Source: Acanthacorydalis orientalis (lineage: Eukaryota; Arthropoda; Insecta; Megaloptera; Corydalidae). Taken from it: 64,000 bases of DNA. Location of the stretch: assembly GCA_034766995.1 (NCBI GenBank), contig CM068315.1:38180318-38244317 (forward strand), given 5' to 3'. The notes beneath the pieces were generated by a model that saw nothing but the letters and a program-made list of their open reading frames with translations, was not told where the DNA came from and ran no database searches. The position numbers were made by a program, and so were the translations under genes. Shown here piece by piece: positions 35,574-48,814 of the stretch. Numbering within the stretch: the stretch's first letter is position 1; every line of letters begins with the position of its first letter.

Positions 35574-35577
<4 letters not shown>

Positions 35578-35622
<45 letters not shown>
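35578..35622. repeat. (TA)n microsatellite
   Basis: About 44 bp of TA, directly upstream of the candidate first Mrtf exon. Confidence 0.95.
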
Positions 35623-35626
<4 letters not shown>

Positions 35627-36997
35627 TGTTTGGATCTACATTACTTGACTCAAACAAGTGGAAAAATATGAAAACAGTTTTATTTTCAATATGAATCGTT
35701 TGTTATTAAAAAAGAACGCAAGACACCTCTTGAGCGTATTATACACATTATTAATAAAATGTTTTCAGTCACTTATAAAAAATATATAAGATCATAAAAA
35801 AATACTTAATATATTAAACATAAAAGCATTTAACAAAAGTTTGTTCATTAAAATAGAAACATACGGATTGCTTTTTTTAATAGTTAAAGACTAATCTTAC
35901 GAAGTCATACAGTAATACTATAAAGAAGTGTCATGAAAATATACGAAACATTCAATATATCATATTATTATTAAAATTTATATTATATTTTAGAAATTTA
36001 AAAAGAAAAGTTCATCAGTTTATTGCTTTTTCTCGCAATACAATATAAATCTCCGTTCAAAATGAATTAAAATGAAATTAAAAACTAAGAATTAAGTTGT
36101 AATTTTGTATTAAAATACCTGTTTTATTAAAGTATTTTAAAAAAATAAAAACTAGATTGTAAAATAATTAAAATGTTGGTCGTATGAAAGAATTCCACGT
36201 ACCGATTTTTCTAATAAGAACAAGTACTAATTTTATGAATTGTATTAATCAATAAAATATGAAGTTAATAACTATTTTTATATTACACAAACCAAGTAAA
36301 GTAAAATTGAAATTTTGTATAGAAAAAACTAATCCAAAACCATTCGCATGTATCGGAATACATACATAATCTATTCGAGTTTTCATCGTACAAAGGATAA
36401 ATATCCTCAATACAAAAAAACATAAACGACAGAGCCTTGACAAACGAACCGACGTTCACTGGAATAAAATGCGTTGGCGGTCCAGTATACAGATACGTAG
36501 GTAGTTGTTTTCTACATATAAAAGAGATCAACTAATGTATGTAAAGGCAGGTTTGGCCGGTTCCGGTATAAACTTAACAATACGCATGTTGTTGCTGATC
36601 TGTGACGTTTCGATTTTACTTTCAATCGTATATTTCATTCATAAGTTCGTTATTATTCAGTAGAATCAACCGATATATTTGACACACCTTGTACATGCAA
36701 AATAAAGGAAAATAAAATTTATTAATATGAAAGAGTTTGAGTAGTAGTATCGATAAATATATATTATAATTTATCAAATAATAACATATGTAACTTAAAA
36801 GTATGAATATACTTTCAATATATATATAACGACGACCTGAATATATCGATTTTATTGATAATAGCTTAGTTAATTAAATAAACCTAAACCGCTAGAATAC
36901 GTCCTGAATAATTTCATTAACACACATGAAATATTTTCGCACGTGTTACAAAATTAGGGTTTACTTCATAAAAAAGGTAATGAATTCGCTTGGTATT

Positions 36998-37060
<63 letters not shown>

Positions 37061-38937
37061 AACTTGATAGAATTTATTAATTTGAGAAGTAACCGAGATG
37101 AACTTTTACAATAGCAAGGTTTAATTATACAAATACAATTAATTTAAACTGGAATAAGAGAAAAGATTAATTCTTAAAAATATGTCAATTAAATGATAAT
37201 AATACCCAAATTATAACAATATTTTTTTACAACGTAACAAAGGATGAAAAAATAATAATTAGGTATTAAATAATATAAAATCAGATATTGGTTAAAAAAC
37301 CTTTTTTCCATTTATAGTAGTGTCAGCTCTAGTATTTATAATTTAGTTTTTAAAATATACTTTAGTATAACAGCAGGAAACGAATTTCAAACATTTCTTT
37401 GTACAAAGTTAAAACAACTATTTTTCTTAATGAAACGGCTAGTTTATATTTTTATCGATTATGACTAATAATGAAATAATAATAATATGAAAAACGAATT
37501 TTATTAACTCTTCATTTATATATAAAATAATGGATTTGTCTAAATTCAAATACATTTTCGGAACTATTTTATTTATATATATATATATGTATGTATATAT
37601 ATATAATACTAATTTGGCACATACATTTGACCTACTGCTTCAACAAATGTGTGACTATTTCGAAATGAGAAAGATTTTTTCTATATAACACATCAAACAA
37701 GCAACCACTCTTGAAATTTTTATTTTTATCGCGTTGTATCGTATTTATGTGCCAACCGGCAAACGAACAGAGAGTGTGTGGTTGTGATGATGACATTATT
37801 GAAAAATTAGGAAATAATATAGAAAAAACAACCAATCGATCAGCTTAATATTTTTTTGACAATAAACATGATGTGATCCGTCCTTTTTTATAAGCGAAGA
37901 GAACATTTCAATCGAATGTTACAAATATTCTCTGACATGTTCAACAATTTTCCTGTAGGCTACTAAAATGTATAAAATTTATTTTTCCTCATAGTATAAA
38001 AACGTTTTCGTATATACATATGACGTAGAGAGGTTATATATTCCTTAGTCTTGTATAAAAATAAATAAATATGAAAGAATTTTGTGTAGTAGGGGTACAT
38101 TCAAATTCCTCTTAAAATATGTCGTCTTGTTTGAATGTAAATTTATCGTTTGTTCTTTTTTCAGTTTACTAAAGTCGTCATCTTTTACTAGACATTTACG
38201 TTTCGTCGTTTTGCGACTATTTTAACTTCCGTTGTAGTTGAATTTTTATAATCAACGTACACTATTTATTTTAAACTTTCAATGCTGAATGTCCGTGGGG
38301 ACAAAAATTCACGAATACAAACGGAAAATATATTTCACCGAGGTTATTTGGAACTATACCAATACAGATAAATCGAAACGTTTACCGAATACCTAGCAGA
38401 TGATTGTCCACTGAAATAATACGCTGTGAGATTTGGCATAATATAAAAATTTATTGAATTTATTTTAAATCTTTTATGAATACGTCTATTCTTAAAAAAA
38501 AAGTAGAAAAGCTAAAAAAAACATTTTTTCCGTGGTTTTTGGATCTGCGCCACTATAAGTACACGACACTTGAGAAACTTTCGATTACCTACAATAATTT
38601 ATCAACATATATATATATACATATATATTTCTAACTCTTAAATTTTTTATTTGAACCTTTTTTTAAATTAAATTCGTATATAGAATAACATACTTGTATT
38701 TTCAAGTATTATAGTTTTTTTTATTAGTTTCTATATTGAAGAATATACAATTTTACAAAAATATATTATGAAATGTGGATACTTTTTTAAAGTTTCATTT
38801 ACCTTGTCATCTGATTTATATTTCATATTTTCTAACAACTTTTTAGAAGCAAAAAGAAGTTGTCATTATAAGAAAATATTATTTATATTTTAATTTTTTC
38901 GAATAATTATTTTTGAAATCATAAAATTTTAATACTT
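35623..38937. other. AT-rich stretch upstream of Mrtf
   Basis: No gene recognised; a TA array lies at 37002-37057. A minus-strand frame at 36283-36531 (82 codons from ATG) sits in a slightly GC-richer patch at 36420-36620. It has no recognisable motif. This stretch may hold the Mrtf promoter or 5' UTR exons. Confidence 0.45.
37002..37057. repeat. (TA)n microsatellite
   Basis: About 54 bp of TA. Confidence 0.95.
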
Positions 38938-39401
38938 ATGAGTTGCAAATTGGGGGATAAAATGGGCTAATGCATGCACACCACACGACACCGACTCTAT
39001 CTGGCGTCGCATAACCTTTCTTACCCAATTTCGATTCTCACCTTCAAATGGTTAACCCCGTTAACCTGAGTAATCTCACTCAAGATCGGGTATTTCCACT
39101 GGCGAGAAGAGTTAGGGCTAGCGACAGTGGGAGAATAGTCCTCCGAAAAGGGGGTTGGGCGTGGGGCTAACAAAACCATCTCTTAAAACAACAAACGTTA
39201 CGAAACCTCAAAATAGGACTCGGACACCGCATAGATTTAACGGCAAACGACCACTGCAGTGAAACTGTTGCGAGTAAGGCAGAGGGCATGTCCCAGGCAA
39301 CTTCCAGGCAGAGGGATGTCTGGAGGCAGAAAATTGAGGAGGCCAAAGCTTGATTTGAGCTGTAGAGCCATCGAAGAAGAAAATGATGATGAGTTGCAAA
39401 T
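38938..39401 (+). mobile_element. LINE-tailed retroposon with 13-bp target duplication
   Basis: The insert (38951-39388, 438 bp) is bounded by perfect copies of ATGAGTTGCAAAT at 38938-38950 and 39389-39401. It is much richer in G and C than the flanks. Its 3' part reads RDVWRQKIEEAKA and then stops, resembling the last residues of non-LTR retrotransposon polymerases, followed by a GAAGAAGAAAATGATG tail. The 5' part is unrelated to the polymerase region that should precede that C-terminus. So this is either an internally deleted LINE or a SINE-like element that borrowed a LINE tail. The exact duplication suggests a fairly recent insertion compared with the other relics. Confidence 0.8.
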
Positions 39402-40460
39402 CATTCTCTTATATTTAATAATTACATTTTCAAATTATTTTATAATTACAGTTGTATTTTAAAGAAATATGAAAACATACAATGAAAAAATTGCAATTTA
39501 TAATTACAAAAATAAAAACTATATAATCTCAATATGTAACAATATTTTGTGCCTTACTTATGAAGATAATGCCATTTGGATCTAAATGAACAGTATTAGT
39601 GCATGAAAAAAAACTAAAATCAATTATTATATATTCGTATACATAGATCATAGTAGTGAATGGGACGTTCATTCATTTGTGAAATGTAAATGGAACTTTA
39701 ATATAAATATAAAGATATACAACTTATTCTTCCCTAAATTAAAACCGTGTAAAAAAAGCATTAATTAAAATCGTATATATTTATTTTAGTCAACGAAATA
39801 TTGATACATATTTGTTAATACAAATACACGACCAAGAGAAATCTAAAATTAAATTCTCATTTACAAGCAACCTGGACAGTTTTACATATAAAAATAAATA
39901 TTTTCTATTGCTGTGGTGCGGAAAACAAAGAATACTTCCCAAAATAATATGCAGTCTTTAAAAAAATCATTTAATGAATAACATAAAAATGATGCCAAAA
40001 ATTAAATCACAGCTGAAAAAATAACACATGAAACCATTCAGAGTAACGCTTTCACTGTACGGATCTCCTTGTAATTTATTATTATCTATATGTAGGCACA
40101 TTAATACGTCTCTTTTAGTTATGTCATATATATATAAATTTTATAATAACATGTTTATCTGTCTATCAATAGCAACGGCTGCGAGATAAACCCGTGCCAA
40201 GGTGCAAACTGTTTGTCAAAAAAATAAAATAACATTAAAAATAATATAACTTCAGTCGGAACACACATAACCACAATCTAAACTACGTGAAATCTATTTT
40301 GAAAACAACGGCGCCAGGGACACCTACGAACCGATGACGTCACACGCGTAAAAAATATATCAATGTGAAATGATTTTGATGAGAAATTGACGTAACTGCC
40401 AATTTTTATTTTATTCCTTTGTTATAACCTGCATACACACATAAGAATGAGCACACACAT
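39402..40460. other. AT-rich intergenic stretch
   Basis: No gene or repeat recognised. A CRE-like TGACGTCA lies at 40335-40342 in a small GC-richer patch, without further support. Confidence 0.5.
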
Positions 40461-40475
40461 ACAAACACATATTTA

Positions 40476-40527
<52 letters not shown>
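40461..40527. repeat. (TTTA)n-(TA)n-(CA)n microsatellite
   Basis: A few TTTA units, about 40 bp of TA, then CA. Confidence 0.95.
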
Positions 40528-40535
<8 letters not shown>

Positions 40536-40976
40536 TGTCCAATGAATGAATTTAAGGCAATATTTTTAAATCGTATTCTCCCCATCATATTTTTAATGTC
40601 AGTTAGGCATAAATATAGTTTACAGCTATTTTTATGGTACAAGTGCAAAGATGAGTTTGTCAATGATTAACGAAAATAAAATAGGATATTTTAAAGATTC
40701 CTTCAAATAACCAAAAACTGGAACTCTCCCTTATTAAAAGAAAATAAAGTACAGTTTATCGGTAAAAAGTCAAGAACTATCTCAAAAGCTAGATCACATT
40801 ATTGCGAAAAAAAATTATTTTATTCATTTTAACCAATGTGATCTCCACTATGCACTATTTAGATTAATAATGGGCGATTAATCGATTACAATAAAATAAT
40901 CGATATACTGATAGACTATTAATTGCGAAAATATTGACTGCTTGTATTATTTATCACATCCAACAATCACAAAAAC

Positions 40977-41280
40977 AAGTCTGACACTACGGCTAATGAA
41001 TTCTTTTTTCACCTCACAAACCATATAAAAATGCTTCAAATAAAAATATTCAATAAAATTATTACTGATTACTGTCGACTACCGCTTATATGCATTTCGA
41101 TGGCAACGCCATCATCCTCAGGGCACCAAGTTATCGAAAAATCTTAGAAATAGACCTAAGCGACAATCAAAAATAATCAATAATAATTTATTAGATATTT
41201 TTGATCAAACATTTTTGAAGTGGTTTGTGGGGTAAGAAAATAATTTATTTGTGAAATATCCAACAATGTTAGACTTCAAG
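40977..41280. mobile_element. long-TIR MITE, copy 3
   Basis: The left arm has CACCTCACAAACC and GCATTTCGATGGCAACGCCA (about 41092-41111). The right arm has AATCAATAATAATTTATTAG, TTTTTGATCAAACATTTTTG and GTTTGTGGGGTAAGAAAATA. These match the copies at 8370 and 15057 in order and orientation. Both extreme ends are eroded, and about 15 bp of the left end are deleted. Confidence 0.65.
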
Positions 41281-41574
41281 AACAAATATTTTTTCAATAA
41301 TAAAGTAGCAAAATATCAGATTTAAATAGTTTAAAATATGAATTTAAAAAAAATTAAAGAAGAAACGAAAGAAAGATGTAGCATCTCATTCGATACTAAA
41401 AATAAAAGTTGTTGCTTCTTCTAAGGTTCAGTCAAATACAAAACCGAACTTTTCTCCGTATTTTTTATTAAATTAATATTTTTCAAATGTACACAGAAGC
41501 CATTTTTTAAATCATTTCAGTCGTGGTTACATTAATATCTCTGTGTAGATAGGAGCATTTTTGCGCGATGATTT

Positions 41575-41660
41575 TGTTTTGTTTTCTAGTTTTTTTCCCT
41601 TTTCTTTTCTTTTTTTTGGTGATGGAAGGGGAGGGGGGACAATGACCCTTGTCCCCCTTA
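41575..41660. other. polypyrimidine tract and G/C hairpin
   Basis: A pyrimidine-rich run (about 41588-41618) is followed by GGGGGACAA (41634-41642) and TTGTCCCCC (41649-41657), a perfect 9-bp stem with a 6-base loop. The G-rich segment is unusual in this AT-rich DNA. No gene is attached to it. Confidence 0.5.
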
Positions 41661-42832
41661 TAAATACATATATACATAAACAAAATTGTTATGAAATATA
41701 CGTTCTATTAGTTAAATTATGATTTAACCTTCTAACATCAAATATTTATTTATTTATATATATACACACATACATATAACGTTTTAATGACAAATATGTA
41801 TATAAAGCACTGTACGTTGTGCAATATTTTATTTATGAACAATTTGTTTATGTGTAACGCAGACTGAAATTAAAATCTTTGGAAACGGAAAAATCACATA
41901 TTCGTTTAGTATAAACACAATACAATAAAAACGCCATAAACATTTGTCATATTACTTAAAAATAAACTGTTTGTTCAACATCAACCAAAACATACATCTC
42001 TTTCAACTTGACGTTTGAAAACGCTTAATTAATGGTTGTCAGATATAAAGAATCCACGTATATGACGTACTATCGCTCTTCAGCCAAATACCTGTTTTAC
42101 TACTGACCTACATCTAGTTTTATCAAAAATATACCGAAATAAAAAAAATATATGACAGGTAATTATACCGAACCGAAACAATTGAGCAAAAAACGCTAAT
42201 TGGAACGAATGAGCCGATAATGAATTATGAATATTAAAACTCTTCATTGTTTATCAAAAAAACAAACATAAAAATAAAATTAAAGAACATCTGGTTGAAC
42301 TGATTTATGATTTTATTAAAGCGATGATTTAATAACACTCTATCGAATGGTGTTTCAGTCAATAAGTAGTATTAATAAAAATTGGCACAAACATAACCGA
42401 AGATATTTTTAAAATGCATCGTATACTTTTTTTTGCCGATTTATTCAACGAAAACGTGGAGAACGGCTACGTGGCCAATGTTAGTTTCAATGGCGGAACA
42501 TTAAATGTAGTTTTTAATTATATTTACTTCATTTATACAAAATAATTACTGACTCATTTCAATATATATATATATATATATATGAGTGTAAGAAAATGTC
42601 TAAATAAAATTTATATAACAATTATTATTTCAATTCTTAAAACAATTATAAAAATTTGAAAGAATTATTTTTAGACAAATACATTTGCAGAAATTACATT
42701 TACAAATTCTTTCAACAAATTACCAATGAGCGGCGAAATCAATAAAATTTAGTCTTCATATTTTTGATGCCTTCACATAATTTAAATGCCTGATGCAGTT
42801 TCTTCGTTTGAAGTTTATTTCTATTACGTTAC

Positions 42833-42836
<4 letters not shown>
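41661..42836. other. AT-rich intergenic stretch
   Basis: Only a short TA run near 42565-42582; nothing else recognisable. Confidence 0.55.

Positions 42837-42885
<49 letters not shown>
42837..42885. repeat. (TA)n microsatellite
   Basis: About 47 bp of TA. Confidence 0.95.
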
Positions 42886-42888
<3 letters not shown>

Positions 42889-43089
42889 TTTGTATGTATA
42901 TATTGTAAATAGTATTTAAAATTTGACTGTATCTCTGATATCATTTCAACTGGCAGTTTGAAATTCATTTCGTATCTGTTGAAAACTGATAAAAATAAAT
43001 AATTTAGAAATCTCACACTTCATATGATTTATTCGAATAAATCATCGCAGAATCAAAGTGATACATGTTAGAGAACGAAAAAAAAATAG

Positions 43090-43300
43090 TAAGCAATCAA
43101 CAAGCAACATCTCACTATGATGATGTTTATTTTTATCGGCGCACAGCTAAATATGTTGCTCAAACGGAATCCAGACCGTGTTGTAGATAGGCCAATAACA
43201 TTTAAACCATAGGGGGATTGAACCCGGAATCTTTGGCATCGCGTCGCGCTATATTACGTGCATCAATCGCATAACAACATAATAATCATACCCGATACGA
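43090..43300 (-). mobile_element. tRNA-like SINE candidate
   Basis: The minus strand carries TCCGGGTTCAATCCCC (about 43212-43227), a good match to a tRNA T-arm with its B-box. It is preceded by GCGCGACGCGATGCCAAAGA and followed by a moderately GC-rich body (CCTATCTACAACACGGTCTG) running to about 43100. No full cloverleaf can be drawn, because acceptor and anticodon arms are not visible. It is not a tRNA gene; a tRNA-derived SINE is the likely explanation. Confidence 0.4.
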
Positions 43301-43581
43301 AAGAAGAGTCTTTGACCCCGTGACGATTTTCATATTTATCACGACGCGACATAAATTGTGAAACGATTTATTTTGATACACGAAAATTTGCGACTTTTTT
43401 CGAAGCGTATTTTCGCACGTTTGAACAATACGAGAGTGTTTTATTAGTTTTCTTCAGCACTCACGAATTACTTTACGGAAGTTCATGCTTTTACGCACAC
43501 GTGTACTAAAAACAGAATATATTATTTTATGAAAACGCTCTACATACTTTTAATATGTGAACTCGATTTTAATAGTGTATA

Positions 43582-43584
<3 letters not shown>

Positions 43585-43644
<60 letters not shown>
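43585..43644. repeat. (TA)n microsatellite
   Basis: About 58 bp of TA after a short GT run. Confidence 0.95.
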
Positions 43645-43648
<4 letters not shown>

Positions 43649-44181
43649 TAGAATTCTAAATCTGATAACAGATATGGTTATTTAAAATATTTTACATATC
43701 ATTTTTTAATGTCTGAAATTAGTACTTGTACAATATTTACACTTGTATAACAACTTACTGTACGAATATAAACAATAAAGTAGTAAAAGTAATTTAGGAC
43801 AATATTTAATATATAAAGTTAAGCTTTTTAGTTCTAAAAAATTGTAACTCGTATTAGTTAGCACAATTCGTACGGAATTAATACAATATATAGTTATTAA
43901 CAATTTAAATTAAAGAAAATATACGTTTAGCCAAAAATCAGCATAGAGAGTTACTTTTTTTCTTTAAATAATACATCATATTTGTAACATTTTTAATATA
44001 ACCGGCAACAAGTATAATAAATACTTTATTAAAAAGTCCACTTTCAAATAAGGCTATTTAATTTCAAGCACAACTTGAATAATTATTACAATCATTTTAC
44101 TTCTTTTTGAAGATAAATATTAAAGATATGGTCACAAAAAGAATATATTTAAATTATAAACTAAGTTTAATACATATTAAA

Positions 44182-44186
<5 letters not shown>

Positions 44187-44231
<45 letters not shown>
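44187..44231. repeat. (TA)n microsatellite
   Basis: About 44 bp of TA. Confidence 0.95.
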
Positions 44232-44235
<4 letters not shown>

Positions 44236-46370
44236 AAACATTTTTTTTAATATGTATATTTTATTTGTCCCACCCAACAGAATTGTACTAGTTCACAAAC
44301 CGTAGACGATCAACACACACTTTGGGAATAATTGGCTATAACCCAGCAGTCGGTTGAAATTGCTAATATATTTTATGCTCTGCTTCTCTTCCAGATCCAA
44401 TTAATTGCGAAATTCAAAAGGATTCTATTAAAAATAACTTATTTAAAATATACGATTTCTCTTGCGTTCCATTATGATGGCAATTATACACTGTGATATA
44501 TGTCGATGCATTAATTTAATATAAACAACATAAAAAATCAGCGTGTCTTTTTATTTCTTTTAATTCTTGTATCTCTCCATGTGGTATATTTGAGAAGAAA
44601 GATTAATTTCGATTGGTGTAAATGAAAGATTTATGTTGGATTAATTCTTTATTGAAATTTATAAATTTCAGAAATGTATTAATTTAGTAATGTTTTTAAT
44701 GACAGTAATTATATTAAACTTGATTTCGATTCGTACAATCCATCACGCCACTCTCTCATTTATGATCGCCACTAAAAATCGCTTGTTAATTTCAATGTTG
44801 GATACAAGCGTACACTTTACAGTTAAGCGTGTAGTGATTTCTCTATTAGTGTGTATGATTCACCTAAAAGATCGTGGGATCTAAATTAAAAATAGTTTTA
44901 AAGTTATTTTCGAATAAGAAAAATAATATAAAAACTATTTCCTTGAAATAATATTTTCTAAATGTGTAAGTTTAATAAAGTAAACGGTTTATGAAGTAAA
45001 ATATTTTTTTGTAATTTAAACTTCAAGGAATAAATACTTGTAAAAATTATTAAAACTGATGTCGTTTTTTCTTAGAAATATAATGCGTATGGCATATGAT
45101 AAATGAATTGAAGATAATTGTTCAGTATAAAAAAAAATTGAAAATAAATTATAACCTACAAGATTTAGAAATGGAAAGCTTTAAATAATATTTTCTTATG
45201 AGGAGTTAATCCTCTACCGTATATGAAACCATATGGTAATTATTAATCAACTGTTCTTCTATAAAATACTATTTTTTAATGATAAATGTATCCTCCAATG
45301 TATATAACACAGGCACACATTGCAATTAAAAAACTCAGTAAATACAAATCAGTGATCAAAAAACATTTTCTTAATTAACCTTCTAGACAGTCTTTTCTAT
45401 ATTGATTTCATTAAAAAATATATTAGAAAATATAATAGAGAGCTAAAGTAATTATAACTAAAACACAAAATTAGTTTACTTCTGAATCAAGAAATCACTA
45501 ATAAAAAAGAAAAACGAAAAGAGTGCACCTAGTATGTACATGCCAAATACTATTATCTAAAAAAACTACAATTTTTCTCAATTTTTAATTAAAAAATTCA
45601 TCTCTGTTTGACTGAACATCAATCTTTTAGTTTATATACTAACTAACAAATTAAAATAGCTGTTCTACTTTGAACACGAATTAAATAGATTAAGTATACG
45701 AGTAAAACATTTACTATTATTATCAGAAATATTTTTAAAATAAAATTATTAGCGAAAAAGGTAATGGTTGTATTGCATGATAAAAGTATCTTATGATTGA
45801 AAACGCATTTATCTTTTTTTGATCTTCCATAGAAGAAAATCAAACAAGTGTTAATTTAAAACTATCATGGATTTAAAAGAAAAAATGATTTTCTTTGTAC
45901 CAGAAAAAAATATTTTTATAATATTCAAATAAAAGATGATTATTATCTGTAAACTAACATATCTAATGATTCTTAATTTTAATTATAGCATAGATTTAAT
46001 TTAATACTATTTCATCAACGATAACAAAATGAAATATTCACAAAAACTCCAATATCAAGACAAAAATGAATATAACATTGAGTTTAAAGTCTAAAAAGAA
46101 ACGCGCAAAAATGTCAAGGAAATCTATTTTCAAAAAAGTAAATAGTTTATGATTTTTAAGTTAACACAAATTGTATCTTTGTTCGTTTATATTCTTTGAA
46201 TTTATGTTAATAAATCTAATTATAAAAAAGTATATAACATATTTTTCTTCCAAATCATTTATTGCCTGCTTTTATTTTGAAAAAAGCAATTACCTACAAG
46301 AACATCACTTCAAGTTTTGAATATTTTTATATAAATGAAAAAAATAGAGAACTATGGATATTGTTAAATT
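44232..46370. other. AT-rich intergenic stretch
   Basis: No gene, repeat family or RNA recognised. Confidence 0.6.
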
Positions 46371-46372
46371 AA

Positions 46373-46374
46373 CA

Positions 46375-46407
<33 letters not shown>

Positions 46408-46430
46408 TATATACACATACATATATATTC
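46373..46430. repeat. imperfect (TA)n microsatellite
   Basis: TA array with TATG and CATA interruptions. Confidence 0.9.
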
Positions 46431-46923
46431 ATTCTCACTAGATTTACATTGGCCACACCAACCCGAATACAGTAGATAATGTCTTAAAATAAATTAGAAA
46501 AAAATATTCTCATCAGAACGAATGCGGATAACAACCGTGTCTAGTTTTATATCACAGTTGTGTTATTTTTTGCTCGAATTAAACATCGAGACCTTGAAAT
46601 TCAACTACATATTTCGTTCAGCGTTCGAGTTATGTTAAAGCTCCTCTCGTGTTCGAAATCACGTCTCACCGCCCCGTCTGATCGATGTTTGCGCCAAAAT
46701 AATCGTAATAACGACCGATATAATCCGTACGTGACGAAAAGTTCGTTTCCTACGTATTTTTAACCCATTTAGAACAAATATTTCGTATTGTACGGAAAAA
46801 CAAGTTTTCTTCTCTAATTTACTCAATTTCTTTCAAGAAGATAATAAACTATATTTTTATATTTTCAATTTCACACAATAACAAATCATTGTTTTTATAA
46901 ATCCCTTTTTACATAAATTTTCT

Positions 46924-46926
<3 letters not shown>

Positions 46927-46972
<46 letters not shown>

Positions 46973-47010
46973 CATATATATGTATATATATATATATATA
47001 GAGAGAGATA
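46927..47010. repeat. compound (TA)n microsatellite ending in (GA)n
   Basis: About 40 bp of TA, CATACATATATG variants, more TA, then a short GA run. Confidence 0.95.
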
Positions 47011-47689
47011 TAATATACATAACAGTATTTGTATCTCTTAAATATGTGTTCCTGGAAAAAAAACAGTTATTTCAGACGTCACAAGGTGATGACATTCAAA
47101 TTGTTCCATAAATAATAACACATTTTTTCGCAAATGTATCATTCGTTATGCACTTTTACACCTACACAAACATAAATAATAACATCACTTTAAGTTAATT
47201 TCGTTAAAAAGTGGGTGGAAAAACATAACTGATTTCAAAAGCATCAACTGTTTGTCAGGAAAAATGTGCAGGCGTAAATTAATATCGAATTCATACAATA
47301 ATAGTAATATTATTTCATAATATAGAAATATATCATATATGAAAATAACTAAAACACAGTGGCAACCAACCGACTCAAATTCGTTTCATATAAAAACCAG
47401 TAAACTTCAAAATCACTATTTGATTAGAATTTATGAAATATGATAATCATTTATGAATATTTCGATTTTTACAATCTTCCACGCCAAAATAAATCAGTTA
47501 TTTATTGTAATGATGATTATGATTAATGACTGAAATAGATACACGCAATAATGCGAAAACATTTTAAATTATCTCAACTATACAATTGGAGTTTATTTTC
47601 GTATCGAATCAGAATAGAGAAGCACGAGTTTTGCTTTAAAATTGAAATTGGTATGAAATGGTTAACCGTATTACTCGTGACAGAATTTA

Positions 47690-47960
47690 AGAAAAGATTG
47701 AATAAATATATTATGTCTGCACATGTAATAACACCCACCCACCCTCGCAATGACCATACTGTCGCTCCGTAACCGCGCCACACCCCTCTTTCCGATAGGT
47801 AGGCGCACTGCCAGCGAACCAAGTAAACTTGCTGATGTAAAAATAGTACAACTGTTGCTCTGCTGCCAGAGTCTTTACTTCTAATGTCGCTTCGAAAGAC
47901 GGAATAATTATTGTAAATACCTCTGCAATGTGTTGCCACCTTCTTCACCTCCCACTTTTT
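47690..47960. other. GC-richer island
   Basis: This patch (CACCCACCCACCCTCGC, GTAACCGCGCCACACCCC, AGGTAGGCGCACTGCC) stands out from AT-rich flanks. The minus strand is open at 47574-47981 and the plus strand at 47551-47772, neither with a known motif. A distal promoter or a UTR exon is possible; it is not assigned. Confidence 0.2.
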
Positions 47961-48011
47961 TTGTTTATACAGGAACAGCATGTCTGTGTTTTTTAATTAC
48001 ACACACACAGC

Positions 48012-48016
<5 letters not shown>

Positions 48017-48051
<35 letters not shown>
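48017..48051. repeat. (TA)n microsatellite
   Basis: About 34 bp of TA after a CA run. Confidence 0.95.
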
Positions 48052-48054
<3 letters not shown>

Positions 48055-48138
48055 CATTTAATATACAAAGATAATATTTAAAATCTTAAACTAATTTGCT
48101 TTCACAATATACTTGAGTGCTAATTTAAAAACATAAAA

Positions 48139-48215
48139 ACTAAATAAATGTATATACATGCAAACTAAATAAATGTATATAAATATTAAATAAATGCATA
48201 TAAATGTATAAGCAT
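48139..48215. repeat. degenerate tandem repeat
   Basis: Four or five units related to AAATAAATGTATATA follow one another with small changes. Confidence 0.7.
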
Positions 48216-48756
48216 GCATAAAAATGCACTAATATGCAGTTAAGTTCGATAAATGGTATAAGTAATTAAAATTAATATAAACAGACTATGCAAATAGTAA
48301 ATGCTGTTTTCTTTTGACAAACATTCATGGAATGCAATATATGATTTTACTATAATTTTAAGTGACGGAAATAACTGTTAATATGTGACAGCCTTGTGAC
48401 TATTTTTATTAAAAATACACCGAATTCGAAGTTTTAATCAATTTTCATTTTAGTACTTCATTAAAAATAATTGTTATTGTCTCATTTTTTCTGTGCTTAT
48501 TATTTACAGTTCATTTCTTCTTCGACCGGTTTTATAATACAGTTAAATTTGAACAGGATCAAAATCAACTCTATTCAAAATTTACTTGAAGATGATGAGA
48601 GTCGAAACATGTGGAAGGAATAAACTCATATGTAAGTTCAGAATACAACAATATAATCTATATAAAAGTAATAAACAATATCAATATTTTCAAATAGTAA
48701 AAAGAAAATTAATTATAAAATAAATTAATATATTTATATAAGATAACATAAATATG

Positions 48757-48812
<56 letters not shown>
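48757..48812. repeat. (CT)n-(TA)n microsatellite
   Basis: About 18 bp of CT, then about 38 bp of TA. Confidence 0.95.

Positions 48813-48814
<2 letters not shown>

Noticed and set aside
36283..36531. 82-codon minus-strand frame upstream of Mrtf
   Set aside because: It has a methionine start and some aromatic-rich sequence, but no family, no donor in the phase Mrtf needs, and an overlapping second frame.
40335..40342. CRE-like TGACGTCA, and another at about 56258
   Set aside because: Single 8-mers with no adjacent gene; chance occurrence in 64 kb is plausible.
43212..43227. tRNA gene suggested by GGGTTCAATCCC
   Set aside because: No acceptor, D or anticodon arms could be placed; reported as a SINE candidate instead.
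47574..47981. 135-codon minus-strand frame
   Set aside because: GC-richer DNA with open frames on both strands; nothing recognisable.
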